Assembly (NCBI GenBank): GCA_020137815.1
Contig: CM035354.1
Location: 1,702,922-1,726,494 of the forward strand
From: Hormiphora californensis
Lineage: Eukaryota; Ctenophora; Tentaculata; Cydippida; Pleurobrachiidae
Direction of reading: 5' to 3'
Length of the DNA: 23,573 nt
Shown: positions 6,261-14,018 of the stretch, piece by piece
Layout: each line of letters opens with the position of its first letter
How positions within the stretch are numbered: position 1 is the first letter of the stretch
The notes under the pieces: model-generated
What the model saw: the letters and a program-made list of their open reading frames with translations, nothing else
Database searches by the model: none
What the model was told of the DNA's origin: nothing
Program-made: the position numbers and the translations under genes

Positions 6261-9206
6261 CTGCGGAGGGGAGGAATGAGTTAGGGGGAGAGAGTTAAAC
6301 ATATTTCGAAAGGAGTTAGTCGACGAATCAAATTGCTGTAACGGCTTTCCCAATATCTGGAATGACCTGACAACGATACAGTTGTTGTGCAGTCCAACAC
6401 AATATTGTAGGAACACACACACAACACAACATATATAGTATCCTCCCAGTTCACAAGAAATCGAGAGATCTACACAGCTCTCTAGATACCAAGCGAACTA
6501 GTTATAGTCCTACAAAACAAATAAATGAGCTTGAATATATGAACATCTTACCAGGGTTGGAACTGATATCATGAACTCTGATATTCTCGTCTATTGGAAT
6601 GGGCGCTTTGTAGACGATGTATCTCTGCTCAGGATCGTAGAGGCCCCCACTGGTGTCGAAAGCCCCCATCATAGACCCTGGTGTCTGTTGAGTGTGGTGG
6701 TCCATCTTTTGGGAACTCCGCTGAAATTATAGAGGGGTCAGAGAGAAGTGGATAGTGGGGAGGGTGGGGGTCAGAGAGAGGGGTGACATTGGGGAGGGTG
6801 AGAGAGGGTGGGGGTCAGAGAGAGGGATATTGGGGAGGGAGGATCAGAGAGGGGGTCAGAGAGAGGGGGATAGTGGGGAGGGGGTCAGAGAGGGTGGGGG
6901 GGTCAGAGAGGGTGGGGGGTACGAGAGAGGACTCATTGAAGCACAGAAACTAATATTGGTGTATTTACTGGTTGGATCAATATAGTACGTACCTTCCGTA
7001 TCGACTGGTTGGATCTGGTCATCAGTAACATGTCATCAAACAGAAAACAGTACACATCCGTTGATTTGGGGTTCTCTGAAGAAGTTGGGTCGTTACAATC
7101 ATAGATGATGCAATTGAAAACCTAATCTTGGTGATAGTGTCGTTGCTATGGTGGTTGCTATGGCGGTTGCTATGCCGCTATGGTGGTTGCTATGGTGGTT
7201 GCTATGGTGGTTACCTAGAAGCAGTAAGGGGCCAGCATGGTGAATGTGTCTACCATCTGAACACAATGTAGACTGATCCTCTGATACAACTTCTTTCAAC
7301 TCCTCAGGGATAACTATTGATTTGTCCATTGAGTCTATCTTGGGCCATACCAAGATATTATCTAGTTCCTGGAGGCGCTGGAAGTTCTGAAGGGTGTTCA
7401 GTTTGGATTCGAGAGATCGGAGAGAGTCCTGAATTGTTTCAATAGTCTCCACTAACTCTCTCCTGCTACCATTACCTGGCAGGTGCTTCTGGATGTCCTA
7501 GTATGGGGGAAATGATGTTAGAAACATGTTAGGGGGACATGTTAGGGGGACATGTTAGAGACATGCTAGAGACATGTTAGGGGGACATGTTAGAAACATT
7601 TTAGAAACATGTTAGGGGGACATGTTAGGGGGACATGTTAGGGGGGCATGTTAGAAACATGTTGGGGGGACATGTTAGAGACATGTTAGGGGGACATGTT
7701 AAGGGGAGGTGGAGGTTGCTTTTAGAAACATAAAGGGGAGATCATACCCCCATGTTTCGAGTCACTGAAATCTACCACCGGAGAGTGGGATTGAGGGAGC
7801 GATTGTTCATGTTAATATATTCGACGACTGAAGGCAAACAGAATCACTCAGAGCTGCTAAAAGGGCCGATGAATTTCATCATCGGCGCTATTAGCACAGT
7901 AATGGAAGATCTAAATATACTGAATGATATGGGGGGCATTGCGATCGGTCTTTGACGACTGACGTCATGGAACATTTTGCAGTTTGCACATATTTCAGTC
8001 GCCCCCAGCTCCCTCATAACAATTGAACCATGTTGCTCAATATGACTGGTCATGAGATGTAGCATCCAAAATGCAGTACAGTGGGTCATGATGCATATCA
8101 AGATGTATTATCCCTAGTGGGTACTGGTACCTGTAACAAGATGACGTATCTCATAAGATGTTGCATTGGGCATATTAACAGGTCTGAGAGTTGTCTCTTT
8201 TTACACCGGGCATCCTCCAAACACAACTGAAACAGGTAGGGTTCAATTAATTAGGGGGGGGGGGGAGTTCAATTAATTCACATTTCCCCCATGCACCTGT
8301 CAGAGCATTGGCCTGACCCATTCTCGTTTCGGAGCGTGCGAGAACTGTGGTCAGAGCATTGGCCTGACAGTGTCTATCCTACTTTGTCTATCCTACAACT
8401 GCACCGAAAGACCATGCTGCGCACGTGTCTTGCCGGTTGCAGCTCTATTTGGGGAAATCAGTCGTGCCTGACCTCAGGTCCTAAAATCTCAGGTCTCAGT
8501 GACGGCTATTCCCCGAAATTTAAGGGAATAGCCGTCTCAGCTCTGTATAGTTATCACAGTAATAGCTGCACGTTCAACAGGTGATGAAACAGTATCTGTC
8601 AGATACTATCTGTAACAGTATCTGACCATGGTATCATTCTGCGGTCTGCAGCATGTCACCATATATTACGTACCTTTTCGTATTCCCGAAAGTCGCTCCT
8701 CTCAGTTTTCAAACTCTTCAGATACTTGGCAGCTCGGGTGTAGTTGAGGCAATATCGTTGGTAAGGATGGTGGAATTTCTTGGAAAACTGAAGGTATAAA
8801 GTTGGTAAGGACGGTGGAATTTCTTGGAAAACTGAAGGTATAGAGTTGGTAAGGATGGTGGAATTTCTTGGAAAACTGAAGGTATAGAGTTGGTAAGGGT
8901 GGTGGAATTTCTTGGAAAACTGAAGGTGTAGAGTTGGTAAGGACGGTGGAATTTCTTGGAAAACTGAAGGTATAGAGTTGGTAAGGGTGGTGGAATTTCT
9001 TGGAAAACTGAAGGTGTAGAGTTGGTAAGGATGGTGAAATTTCTTGGGAAACTGAAGTTGGGGGCTACTCTCCTAGTGCTGGCGACATCGCTTTGTGATA
9101 GTCCCCTGTGGGCTTGGAATTTCTTGGAAAACTGTACAAAGGGAGATCGAGACCAAAATGATCAGGTGCATATGCTAACAAAGTAGATACTTGTTTTGTT
9201 CGGAGG

Positions 9207-9288
<82 letters not shown>

Positions 9289-9315
9289 GAGAGGGAGAGA
9301 GATATAGAGTGAGAT

Positions 9316-9363
<48 letters not shown>

Positions 9364-9399
9364 AGAGAGAGAGAGAAAGAGAGAGAGATAGAGAGAGAT

Positions 9400-9459
<60 letters not shown>

Positions 9460-12400
9460 TCGAGCAAGGCAAAGACTTGTTAGATAAGTGAGCCAAGGTT
9501 TTTATTGGATCACAGAGGGCGTTGAAGCGAGCTGTATCAATTTCTAGGAATGAGAGTATTTGATTTATTTGAAATTAATATAATATTTTAAAATGTTGTC
9601 ACAGCTCAGATCTGCTCACTCTACCACTTCTTCCACTTCTCTGCACTATGTGCAACTAATTCACTCCAGTATGAAACTGCCAGAGACAGGACGAGAGAGG
9701 GAGAACCATTGCCCATTAGGGTGGGGGTAGTAGAATGGGTGGGGGCGGTAACGTGGGGGTGGGGGCGCTAGGGTGGGTGTAGTAGAAATTTCTTAAGTGG
9801 GGGTAGTAGAATGGGGGGTCCGGGGTAGTGATGTCATACTACATGACTGTCGCAGCATGGTTCAAAGAGGGCGGTATTTTGTGAGAGAAGAGGGCAATAG
9901 AAAGGGGGGTGGTGGAGGGGGGCAGTATTCTGAATTCTCTCACCTCCTGTAGTGCGTGAATGACACTTTCGTCAGTAGCATTCCCCTCTTTAAAGACTTT
10001 GTAGAGCTCAAAAGAAAAGGCATTGCTCACCTGAGAGAGAGGGGTTGTAATTGGAGAGGACAGAGAGGGGTTGTACAATTGACAGGTGAACTCGAATCAA
10101 AGAAATATGTAGGAATGATGGAGGACTTTCTAGAATTCTTATTTAATCTACTTCCAGATAAATCTGTTCTAAATTTCTAAAAAGTTTAAGGTTGATAAGA
10201 AGATACCCTGTCAGAGCATTGGCCTGAGCGCGCGAGAACTGTGGTCAGAGCATTGGCCTGACAGAAGATACCTAAATAAAATTTTTCGGCTACCGTAGTA
10301 CATAATTCGATTTATCATGTATTTTTAGCATTTTAAAATCCAGCATTCTAGAACTCTAGAAACTTCTAAAAAGGTTTACCTTGTACAACTTATTGACGTT
10401 TGGAAACAGCAGGCTCTCATCTATATCTGATAACATTCCATTATCTTTGGCTGTCCTGAGAGTCCCTTGAAATACCTGTAAAGAGGGTGAATACTGGTTG
10501 GATTGATCCATGTGTTCACTTCATAGCTCACTTCATGGCTTGTATCACCACTTACTTCACTTCATGCATAGCTATTTAGTGTACCCTGACCCCTATCACT
10601 GCGCTGGCAAGCGCAAAGGTTGCCATTCCCCCCCTCCACAAGCGCCGCCAGAAACGCAGTTATACGTGTTATGGGTGTTTGGCTGAAAATCCAGATTTCA
10701 GAAGGCTATAGCGTGGCTCCCTTTCATCCGTTTGACTTGAAATTTGGAATGTATACCCGGCTTGAGGTCTTTGACTCAAGTTCAAAATTTCAAGTCTCTA
10801 TCTCATCTGGAACCGAAGTTACAGACAGGTCCCATTTGCCCTAAATTCAGTGTAACAGGCATGTACGCGCGCGCGCGCGCGCATAGGAGAGACGCTTTTT
10901 ATAAGTGAATGTGTCGCCAAACGAAAAGAGATAGAGACTTCATCTTTTCACAGCTGGTAAATCTACTGGATGTGTGTGCATTAGTCGTAGTGGGGTCCCT
11001 TTTCATCGCCAGGAACGTCCTACAGAACGTCTTAAAGTCGTCATTTTTCAGACTCTAACCAAAATTCTTTGCGCTCAATTTACACCCTGAAGACGGATTC
11101 TAATCGAAAATCGAAGACTATATCATGGAAAGAGAATTGTCTGAACTTTCAGAAACTATATCGTGAATTTTGAAAACCAGACGTATAAGGGTCTTAAAAC
11201 GCGTCTAAAGTGTTATGACTGTTTAAAAATAGATATGACGATATGGGTTTTTTCGCTATAGCGGACTCAAATCTCATCCAATCAATCTAAAACTTGGTCA
11301 GTACCTACATCTAGCTGGGCCCGATAATATGACGTCATAATTTTGACGTTACAACGTCGTGACGTCATTTTATGACGTCAAAATGACGTCAATAATGAAA
11401 TTTTCTCAATTTCGCGATTCCATCCTCTCCGTACCTGTTCTACTACATCTAAATGGATAAAAAAATCCCAAAAATGATGCAAATTATACCAAAACTAATT
11501 AAAATTAGTAGGCCGGAAAGGTTGCCCTATGATTTGAGCTACCTTTGGTACCGGTACATTCCCTTTTGAAGATAGAAGATGCATCTGTACCCTGTCTGTA
11601 CCCCGTGAATGTTACGGTGGCAAAGGTAGCTCAAATCATAGGGCAACCTTTCCGGCCTACTAATTTTAATTAGTTTTGGTATAATTATAATAATACCTAC
11701 TGATCTCTACTCTAATACCTACATCTCGTATTATTTTCAGCTGATCAATAAGGTAGACTAGTTCTGCACGAAACAGACCCCACAGTGCGTCTCTGTGCTT
11801 GTATTCTACACTGTGCATCGCTGGTCTCTCTCCCTGTTCCTCAGACATCAGTTCTGACCAGTGGGACATCTAGGGAGAGATGTGGGATATATCTTTAGGG
11901 GGCATATATCTGGGGGGATCCCCGGGGATAACGTTAGGATTGGGAGAGTATCGTACAGATTGGGGGGATGATTATGATTGGAGGGTGGCTAATAGACACT
12001 GGCTATTATAGTTATAGTACGGGGTGATGTTGTCAGTGATTGTTGTGATGTTGTTAGTGATTGTGATGATAAACTCACGATTAATCCATCTAGTGGGTGC
12101 ATCTTGTCAGTTCCATTATCTTTACACACAATTGAACTCAACTCAGATTTGCTCCACTTCTTTTCCTGAAACTAACAATAAATTGAGTTTAGGGGGGCGG
12201 GGGGGGGGGGTGGGGTGGGCGGAGGGGGTGCAGCTCTGGGGGGGTGGGTGTGTGCAGGGGGTGGGGTTTAGGGTTCGGGGGGGGGGGGGGGGGGGGTGGA
12301 GTTTAGGGGGTTGAGGGGGGTGCAGCTCTAACTGACGTGTGTCAAGATTTCAGACGCAATTTATAGTAGGGGACAGACTTAATCAGTACTATATACGTAC

Positions 12401-13763
12401 GAATGACAGGTATGCTGTAAGAGAGAGAAAGAGAGCAAGAGAGCAATAGGGAGCATTGAACTTACATTTTTCCGTTTTGATAAGAAAGGTATTTTGAATT
12501 TCTCCTTTGGATCAGTAATGTTTACTCCAGTGTGTACGGCCCCTCTCCGTGACTGGAGACTCGGTAGTACGCTCTGGATGTTATTGTTTGTCTCCTCTGA
12601 AGGGGAGCTGTCCCCAGTCGTTAGTTGAACAGATACTGTGGCGTGGGAAAGATTTTTAGTGTGGGAAAAAGGAAAGGGTTGACAGATACTGAAATACCAA
12701 ACCAAACCAAACCAAACCAAACCAAACCAAACCAAACCAAACCAAACCAAACCAAACCAAACCAAACCAAACCAAACCAAACCTGAAACCAAACACCAAA
12801 CCAAACCAAATCAAACCAAACCAAACCAAACCAAACCAAACCTGAAACCAAATCAAACCAAACCAAACCAACTCCAAACCAAACCTGAAACCTGAAACCA
12901 AACCAAACCTGAAATTAAACCAAACCAAACCAAACCAAATCAAACCAACTAAACCAAACCCTACCAAACCAAACCAAACCAAACCAAACCAAACCAAACC
13001 AAACCAAACCAAACCAAACCAAACCAAACCAAACCAAACCAAACCAAACCAAACCAAACCAAACCAAACCAAACCAACCAACCCAACCCAACTCACATGG
13101 AGACACAGGCTGAACCAGTTTACAATCATTGTCATTGTCTTCGTTTGCCTCGGTATCAGACGCTACTGGTTCGTCCTCATTTTCAGCCTGTAGAGAGAGT
13201 TGTGTTGAGTAAGGAGTGTGGAGAGAGGGTCAAGAGGTGCTGTTTGGTAATGCTGAGGTACGTGAGGTGCTGAGGTGCATATATATGAATGCTGTGAAGA
13301 ATGCAGTTGTGTTCAAACTTGAGGGCTATTTTTCGAGCTTGATTTTATCATAGCTATCATAGCCCATAAGACTAGCTAAATTGACCTATAAGTTCACTAT
13401 TTAACACCCCTTAACTGTAATACCGACTCTAATACCTTTTCATCTAGTTGTACAATTTTAGTTTCAGACAACATGAAATTAAAAAACACCTCCGCCGCTA
13501 AGGTCCTCCGTCCTATTTTCCCCAATATCATAAAGATTCCTCTTTCTACTAATAACCGTCCCCTCCTCCTCTACCTCCTCCCTCACAATAACAGAACCAG
13601 GACACAGTCTGTGGATCACCTTCCTCCACCAGGCAGGACCTCCAGGTAGGAGGGGCTTGTCTGAGTTACCACCAGATGATACCCCTGTAGAGCTGGATAC
13701 CCGGGACTCAGACCGGGCAGCAGGGGGCCTGGTGGTTCTGTTGCAGCAGTCATTGCAAACCAT
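5974..13763 (-). CDS. DH-PH Rho guanine nucleotide exchange factor, PLEKHG5/7-like (13 exons, 634 aa)
   Basis: I read this gene on the minus strand as 13763-13490, 13443-13436, 13187-13097, 12635-12466, 11869-11723, 10475-10380, 10030-9944, 8787-8674, 8226-8131, 7497-7215, 7075-6993, 6720-6552, 6260-5974. All phases join with no stop and the total is 1905 nt including TGA. Residues 1-204 are a charged, low-complexity N-terminus. Residues about 205-390 are a DH domain (HRDALWGLFRAEL start, YQRYCLNYTRAA, LSDLLICPMQHLMRY). Residues about 430-585 are a PH domain (DVYCFLFDDMLLMTR; final helix Trp574). The family loads GTP onto Rho GTPases at membranes. The linker (NILVWPKID...IPEELKE) and the PH strands resemble vertebrate PLEKHG7 as I recall it; PLEKHG5 is the next choice. 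The start ATG and microexon are the least certain parts. Confidence 0.8.
6261..6551 (-). other. RhoGEF intron 12
   Basis: The donor is GTAAGA at 6551-6546 and the acceptor CCGCAG lies next to 6260. On the minus strand its last 45 bp hold two similar pieces, TTAACTCTCTCCCCC and CTAACTCATTCCTCCCC, a possible weak duplication of the intron end. No other feature was seen. Confidence 0.7.
6552..6720 (-). CDS. RhoGEF exon 12: PH domain middle
   Basis: The acceptor is AATTTCAG next to 6720 and the donor GTAAGA lies after 6552. It encodes RSSQKMDHHTQQTPGS, then YDPEQRYIVYKAPIPIDENI and RVHDISSNPG, a long beta3-beta4 loop and the next PH strands. It is phase 0 in, phase 1 out. The loop is longer than in minimal PH domains. 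Confidence 0.85.
6721..6930 (-). repeat. Tandem repeat at the 3' end of RhoGEF intron 11
   Basis: On the minus strand, units of the type TCTCTGACCCCC (spacing 20-50 bp) run up to the acceptor, whose own last stretch reads CTCTCTGACCCCTCTATAATTTCAG in pieces. CTGAC matches a branch-point core and is followed by pyrimidines, so the unit copies branch-point plus tract. Confidence 0.7.
6993..7075 (-). CDS. RhoGEF exon 11: PH domain strands 1-3
   Basis: The acceptor is CTTCTTCAG next to 7075 and the donor GTACGT lies after 6993. It encodes NPKSTDVYCFLFDDMLLMTR and then SNQSIRK. The DVYCFLFDDxLLxTR pattern is a hallmark of RhoGEF PH domains of the PLEKHG group. Phase 1 in, phase 0 out. Confidence 0.88.
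7118..7214 (-). repeat. 12-bp minisatellite growing from the RhoGEF exon 10 donor
   Basis: On the minus strand, the donor GTAACCACCATAG is followed by CAACCACCATAG units, some altered (CGGCATAG, CAACCGCCATAG). About five or six units run to roughly 7130. The first unit contains the donor itself. Confidence 0.75.
7215..7497 (-). CDS. RhoGEF exon 10: end of DH domain, DH-PH linker, PH start
   Basis: The acceptor is CATACTAG next to 7497 and the donor GTAACC lies after 7215. It encodes DIQKHLPGNGSRRELVETIE, then a long helix (SLRSLESKLNTLQNFQRL), the linker LDNILVWPKIDSMDKS/IVIPEELKE and the PH opening SDGRHIHHAGPLLLL. Helix, linker and HxGPL start fit the DH-alpha6 to PH-beta1 transition. Confidence 0.88.
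7503..7710 (-). repeat. 13-bp minisatellite with a branch-point core, at the RhoGEF intron 9 acceptor
   Basis: On the minus strand this is about 16 units of the type TCCCCCTAACATG, with variants where the C-run is TTTC or TCTC. Each carries CTAAC, a perfect branch-point core, and a C-run. The array ends against the true acceptor: TCTAACATCATTTCCCCC, then ATACTAG. Confidence 0.85.
7711..8130 (-). other. Rest of RhoGEF intron 9
   Basis: No exon is supported. A + strand open frame at 7752-7955 and a - strand one at 7844-8101 overlap and have no recognisable domain. A small stem GCCGATGA/TCATCGGC lies at 7863-7884. A TGACGTCA motif sits near 7970. Confidence 0.5.
8131..8226 (-). CDS. RhoGEF exon 9: DH conserved region 3
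   Basis: The acceptor is CTGTTTCAG next to 8226 and the donor GTACCA lies after 8131. It is a 32-codon phase 0 exon encoding LCLEDARCKKRQLSDLLICP and then MQHLMRYVILLQ. The usual DH motif is LxDLLxxPVQRxxRYxLLL. Here Val-Gln-Arg is Met-Gln-His, a departure at a position that supports the Rho-binding surface. Confidence 0.9.
8227..8673 (-). other. RhoGEF intron 8 with duplicated end, paired 19-bp motifs and a hairpin
   Basis: Near the acceptor, AATTAATTGAAC plus a C-run occurs twice on the minus strand (inverse of 8236-8252 and 8265-8280). Positions 8299-8317 and 8350-8368 are GTCAGAGCATTGGCCTGAC. Positions 8501-8513 and 8524-8536 form a 13-bp perfect stem (GACGGCTATTCCC). The + strand open frame at 8291-8584 merely spans these repeats. 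Confidence 0.75.
8299..8368 (+). repeat. 70-bp element with 19-bp direct repeats at its ends
   Basis: GTCAGAGCATTGGCCTGAC at both ends flanks CCATTCTCGTTTCGGAGCG and TGCGAGAACTGTG. A 53-bp version with a 17-bp loss is at 10210-10262, and a lone 19-mer is at 3598-3616. All three are in the same orientation in introns. Confidence 0.85.
8674..8787 (-). CDS. RhoGEF exon 8: DH helix with YQRYCLNY
   Basis: The acceptor is ACCTTCAG next to 8787 and the donor GTACGT lies after 8674. It has 38 codons in phase 0: FSKKFHHPYQRYCLNYTRAA, then KYLKSLKTERSDFREYEK. This matches the DH segment FxxYxxYCxNxxxAxxxLxxL. Its first 31 bases belong to the first unit of the 44-bp tandem repeat. Confidence 0.9.
8757..9060 (-). 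repeat. 44-bp minisatellite: seven copies of the exon 8 acceptor plus exon start
   Basis: Units start at 8757, 8801, 8845, 8889, 8933, 8977 and 9021 (exactly 44 bp each). On the minus strand each has TTTTCCAAGAAATTCC plus ACCATCCTTACCAAC (exon) and CTCTATACCTTCAG (intron end). Seven equivalent acceptors result. The unit contains no TAA, TAG or TGA. An isolated further fragment (TTGGAATTTCTTGGAAAACT) is at about 9114-9133. Confidence 0.95.
9209..9455. repeat. (GA)n microsatellite in RhoGEF intron 7
   Basis: This is about 245 bp of GAGA with scattered GATA and GGGA interruptions. It gives Ser-Leu-rich open frames on the minus strand that are not genes. Confidence 0.95.
9456..9943 (-). other. 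Remainder of RhoGEF intron 7 (donor side)
   Basis: G-rich stretches of the type GGGGGTAGTAGAATGGGTG repeat loosely at 9718-9835. No exon was seen. Confidence 0.6.
9944..10030 (-). CDS. RhoGEF exon 7: DH domain
   Basis: The acceptor is CTCTCAG next to 10030 and the donor GTGAGA lies after 9944. It has 29 codons in phase 0: VSNAFSFELYKVFKEGNATD, then ESVIHALQE. This is the helix between DH conserved regions 1 and 2. Confidence 0.85.
10031..10092 (-). repeat. Two copies of the intron 6 end at the exon 7 acceptor
   Basis: On the minus strand, CAATTGTACAACCCCTCTCT and then, 29 bp on, CCAATTACAACCCCTCTCT, the latter ending in the true CTCAG. Confidence 0.7.
10210..10262 (+). repeat. 53-bp short form of the paired 19-bp element
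   Basis: The two 19-mers flank GCGCGCGAGAACTGTG (the left one lost its last base). This is a 17-bp shorter copy of 8299-8368. Confidence 0.8.
10380..10475 (-). CDS. RhoGEF exon 6: DH domain
   Basis: The acceptor is TTTACAG next to 10475 and the donor GTAAAC lies after 10380. It has 32 codons in phase 0: VFQGTLRTAKDNGMLSDID, then ESLLFPNVNKLYK. The LFPNVxxL element is the typical end of DH conserved region 1. Confidence 0.88.
11330..11391. promoter_or_regulatory. Cluster of four TGACGTCA palindromes
   Basis: Exact TGACGTCA occurs at 11330-11337, 11360-11367, 11373-11380 and 11384-11391. This is the cAMP-response/ATF consensus. The clustering is seen in sequence; any function is inference. 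Confidence 0.6.
11482..11686. repeat. 66-bp perfect inverted repeat at the end of copy A
   Basis: Arms 11482-11547 and 11621-11686 are exact inverse complements (ending CTACCTTTG and starting CAAAGGTAG) around a 73-nt loop. The degraded equivalent in copy B is at about 19165-19352. Confidence 0.9.
11723..11869 (-). CDS. RhoGEF exon 5: start of DH domain
   Basis: The acceptor is TCCCTAG next to 11869. The donor GTAGGT after 11723 keeps phase 0; the other GT four bases on (GTATTA) would break the frame. It has 49 codons: MSHWSELMSEEQGERPAM, then HRDALWGLFRAELVYLIDQL and KIIRD. HRDALWxLxxxExxYxxxL is DH conserved region 1. Confidence 0.88.
11870..12465 (-). other. RhoGEF intron 4 with a G-rich tract
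   Basis: The donor is GTAAGT (12465-12460). Positions 12190-12320 on the + strand are runs of G with GTG and GGTTTAGG spacers, strong G-quadruplex potential. No exon was seen. Confidence 0.7.
12466..12635 (-). CDS. RhoGEF exon 4: N-terminal region
   Basis: The acceptor is CGCCACAG next to 12635 and the donor GTAAGT lies after 12466. It encodes SVQLTTGDSSPSEETNNNIQ, then SVLPSLQSRRGAVHTG and KEKFKIPFLSKRKN. It is polar and likely disordered, with a basic end. Phase 1 in, phase 0 out. A duplicate of its first bases lies 57 bp upstream. Confidence 0.8.
12636..13096 (-). repeat. RhoGEF intron 3 filled by (CAAAC)n from donor to a duplicate acceptor
   Basis: On the minus strand the donor GTGAGTTGGGTTGG merges straight into (GGTTT)n (12696-13092 on +). 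The array ends in GGTATTTCAG followed by TATCTGTCAAC. The true junction, CACAG followed by TATCTGTTCAAC, comes 57 bp later. The first acceptor would lead to a stop within about 22 codons. Confidence 0.9.
13097..13187 (-). CDS. RhoGEF exon 3: acidic N-terminal segment
   Basis: The acceptor is CTCTACAG next to 13187 and the donor GTGAGT lies after 13097. It encodes AENEDEPVASDTEANEDNDN, then DCKLVQPVSP. It is acidic and likely disordered. Phase 0 in, phase 1 out, fitting exon 4. Confidence 0.8.
13188..13435 (-). other. RhoGEF intron 2
   Basis: No repeat of note apart from short GAGGTGCTGAGGTGC-type pieces near 13260-13280. No further exon was seen. Confidence 0.6.
13436..13443 (-). CDS. Possible 8-nt microexon (ATGAAAAG) of the RhoGEF
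   Basis: Exon 1 ends in phase 1 and exon 3 starts in phase 0, so something must bridge them. Between an acceptor CAACTAG and a donor GTATTA, the 8 nt add Asp-Glu-Lys and restore the frame exactly. The intron before it would be 46 nt. Alternative: exon 1 runs on to 13436 in another frame. Needs transcript support. Confidence 0.4.
13490..13763 (-). CDS. RhoGEF exon 1: putative start and N-terminus
   Basis: ATG at 13763-13761 opens MVCNDCCNRTTRPPAARSES, then a Gly/Ser stretch, PAWWRKVIHRLCPGS, VIVREEVEEEGTVISRKRN and IGENRTEDLSGG. The donor is GTGTTT after 13490. The frame is open further upstream to 13832, so the start could be earlier, or this could be an internal exon using the acceptor GCAACAG (about 13735). 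The two Cys pairs (CxxCC) are notable, but no domain is recognised. Confidence 0.55.
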
Positions 13764-13775
13764 AAAGTGCACAGG

Positions 13776-13826
13776 TCTTAGAATGGGAGAGGAGGGATAG
13801 TGAATATACAAACCATATAGTGCAAC
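13776..13826. repeat. Segment upstream of the RhoGEF ATG, repeated about 1 kb away
   Basis: CTTAGAATGGGA...ATAGTGAATATACAAACC...GTGCAAC recurs in altered form at 14729-14780 and 14783-14826 (CTTAGAATGGGATAGTGAG...ACAAACTATATAGGCACAAC). A (CAATT)n array neighbours both places. Confidence 0.7.
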
Positions 13827-13829
13827 TCT

Positions 13830-14018
13830 CAATTCAATTCAATTCAATTCAATTCAATTCAATTCAATTCAATTCAATTCAATTCAATTCAATTCAATTC
13901 AATTCAATTCAATTCAATTCAATTCAATTCAATTCAATTCAATTCAATTCAATTCAATTCAATTCAATTCAATTCAATTCAATTCAATTCAATTCAATTC
14001 AATTCAATTCAATTCAAT
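13830..14018. repeat. (CAATT)n pentanucleotide microsatellite
   Basis: About 38 near-perfect copies, roughly 70-250 bp upstream of the putative RhoGEF start. A shorter array is at 14632-14702. Confidence 0.97.

Larger units (their letters stand above)
10595..11687 (+). repeat. 1.09-kb dispersed repeat, copy A (in RhoGEF intron 5)
   Basis: It runs from ATCACTGCGCTGGCAAGCGC to GGTATAATTA. A second, altered copy lies at 18297-19354 in the same orientation. It contains a CG run (10866-10882), four TGACGTCA palindromes (11330-11391) and ends in a 66-bp perfect hairpin. An open frame at 10620-10844 has no known domain, so this looks like a non-autonomous element. It ends about 35 bp inside the exon 5 donor. 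Confidence 0.9.

Noticed and set aside
7752-8101. Overlapping + and - strand frames of 67 and 85 codons
   Set aside because: They lie inside a RhoGEF intron on both strands with no domain; likely chance or old repeat.
9065-9496. Minus-strand Ser-Leu-rich open frames
   Set aside because: Translation of a (GA)n microsatellite inside a RhoGEF intron.
10620-10844. Open frame in the 1.1-kb repeat
   Set aside because: Not kept in copy B and no domain seen; the repeat appears non-coding.
12379-13135. Long GLVWF-repeat open frames on the minus strand
   Set aside because: Translation of (GGTTT)n; only 12466-12635 and 13097-13187 have splice sites and phases that fit a gene.
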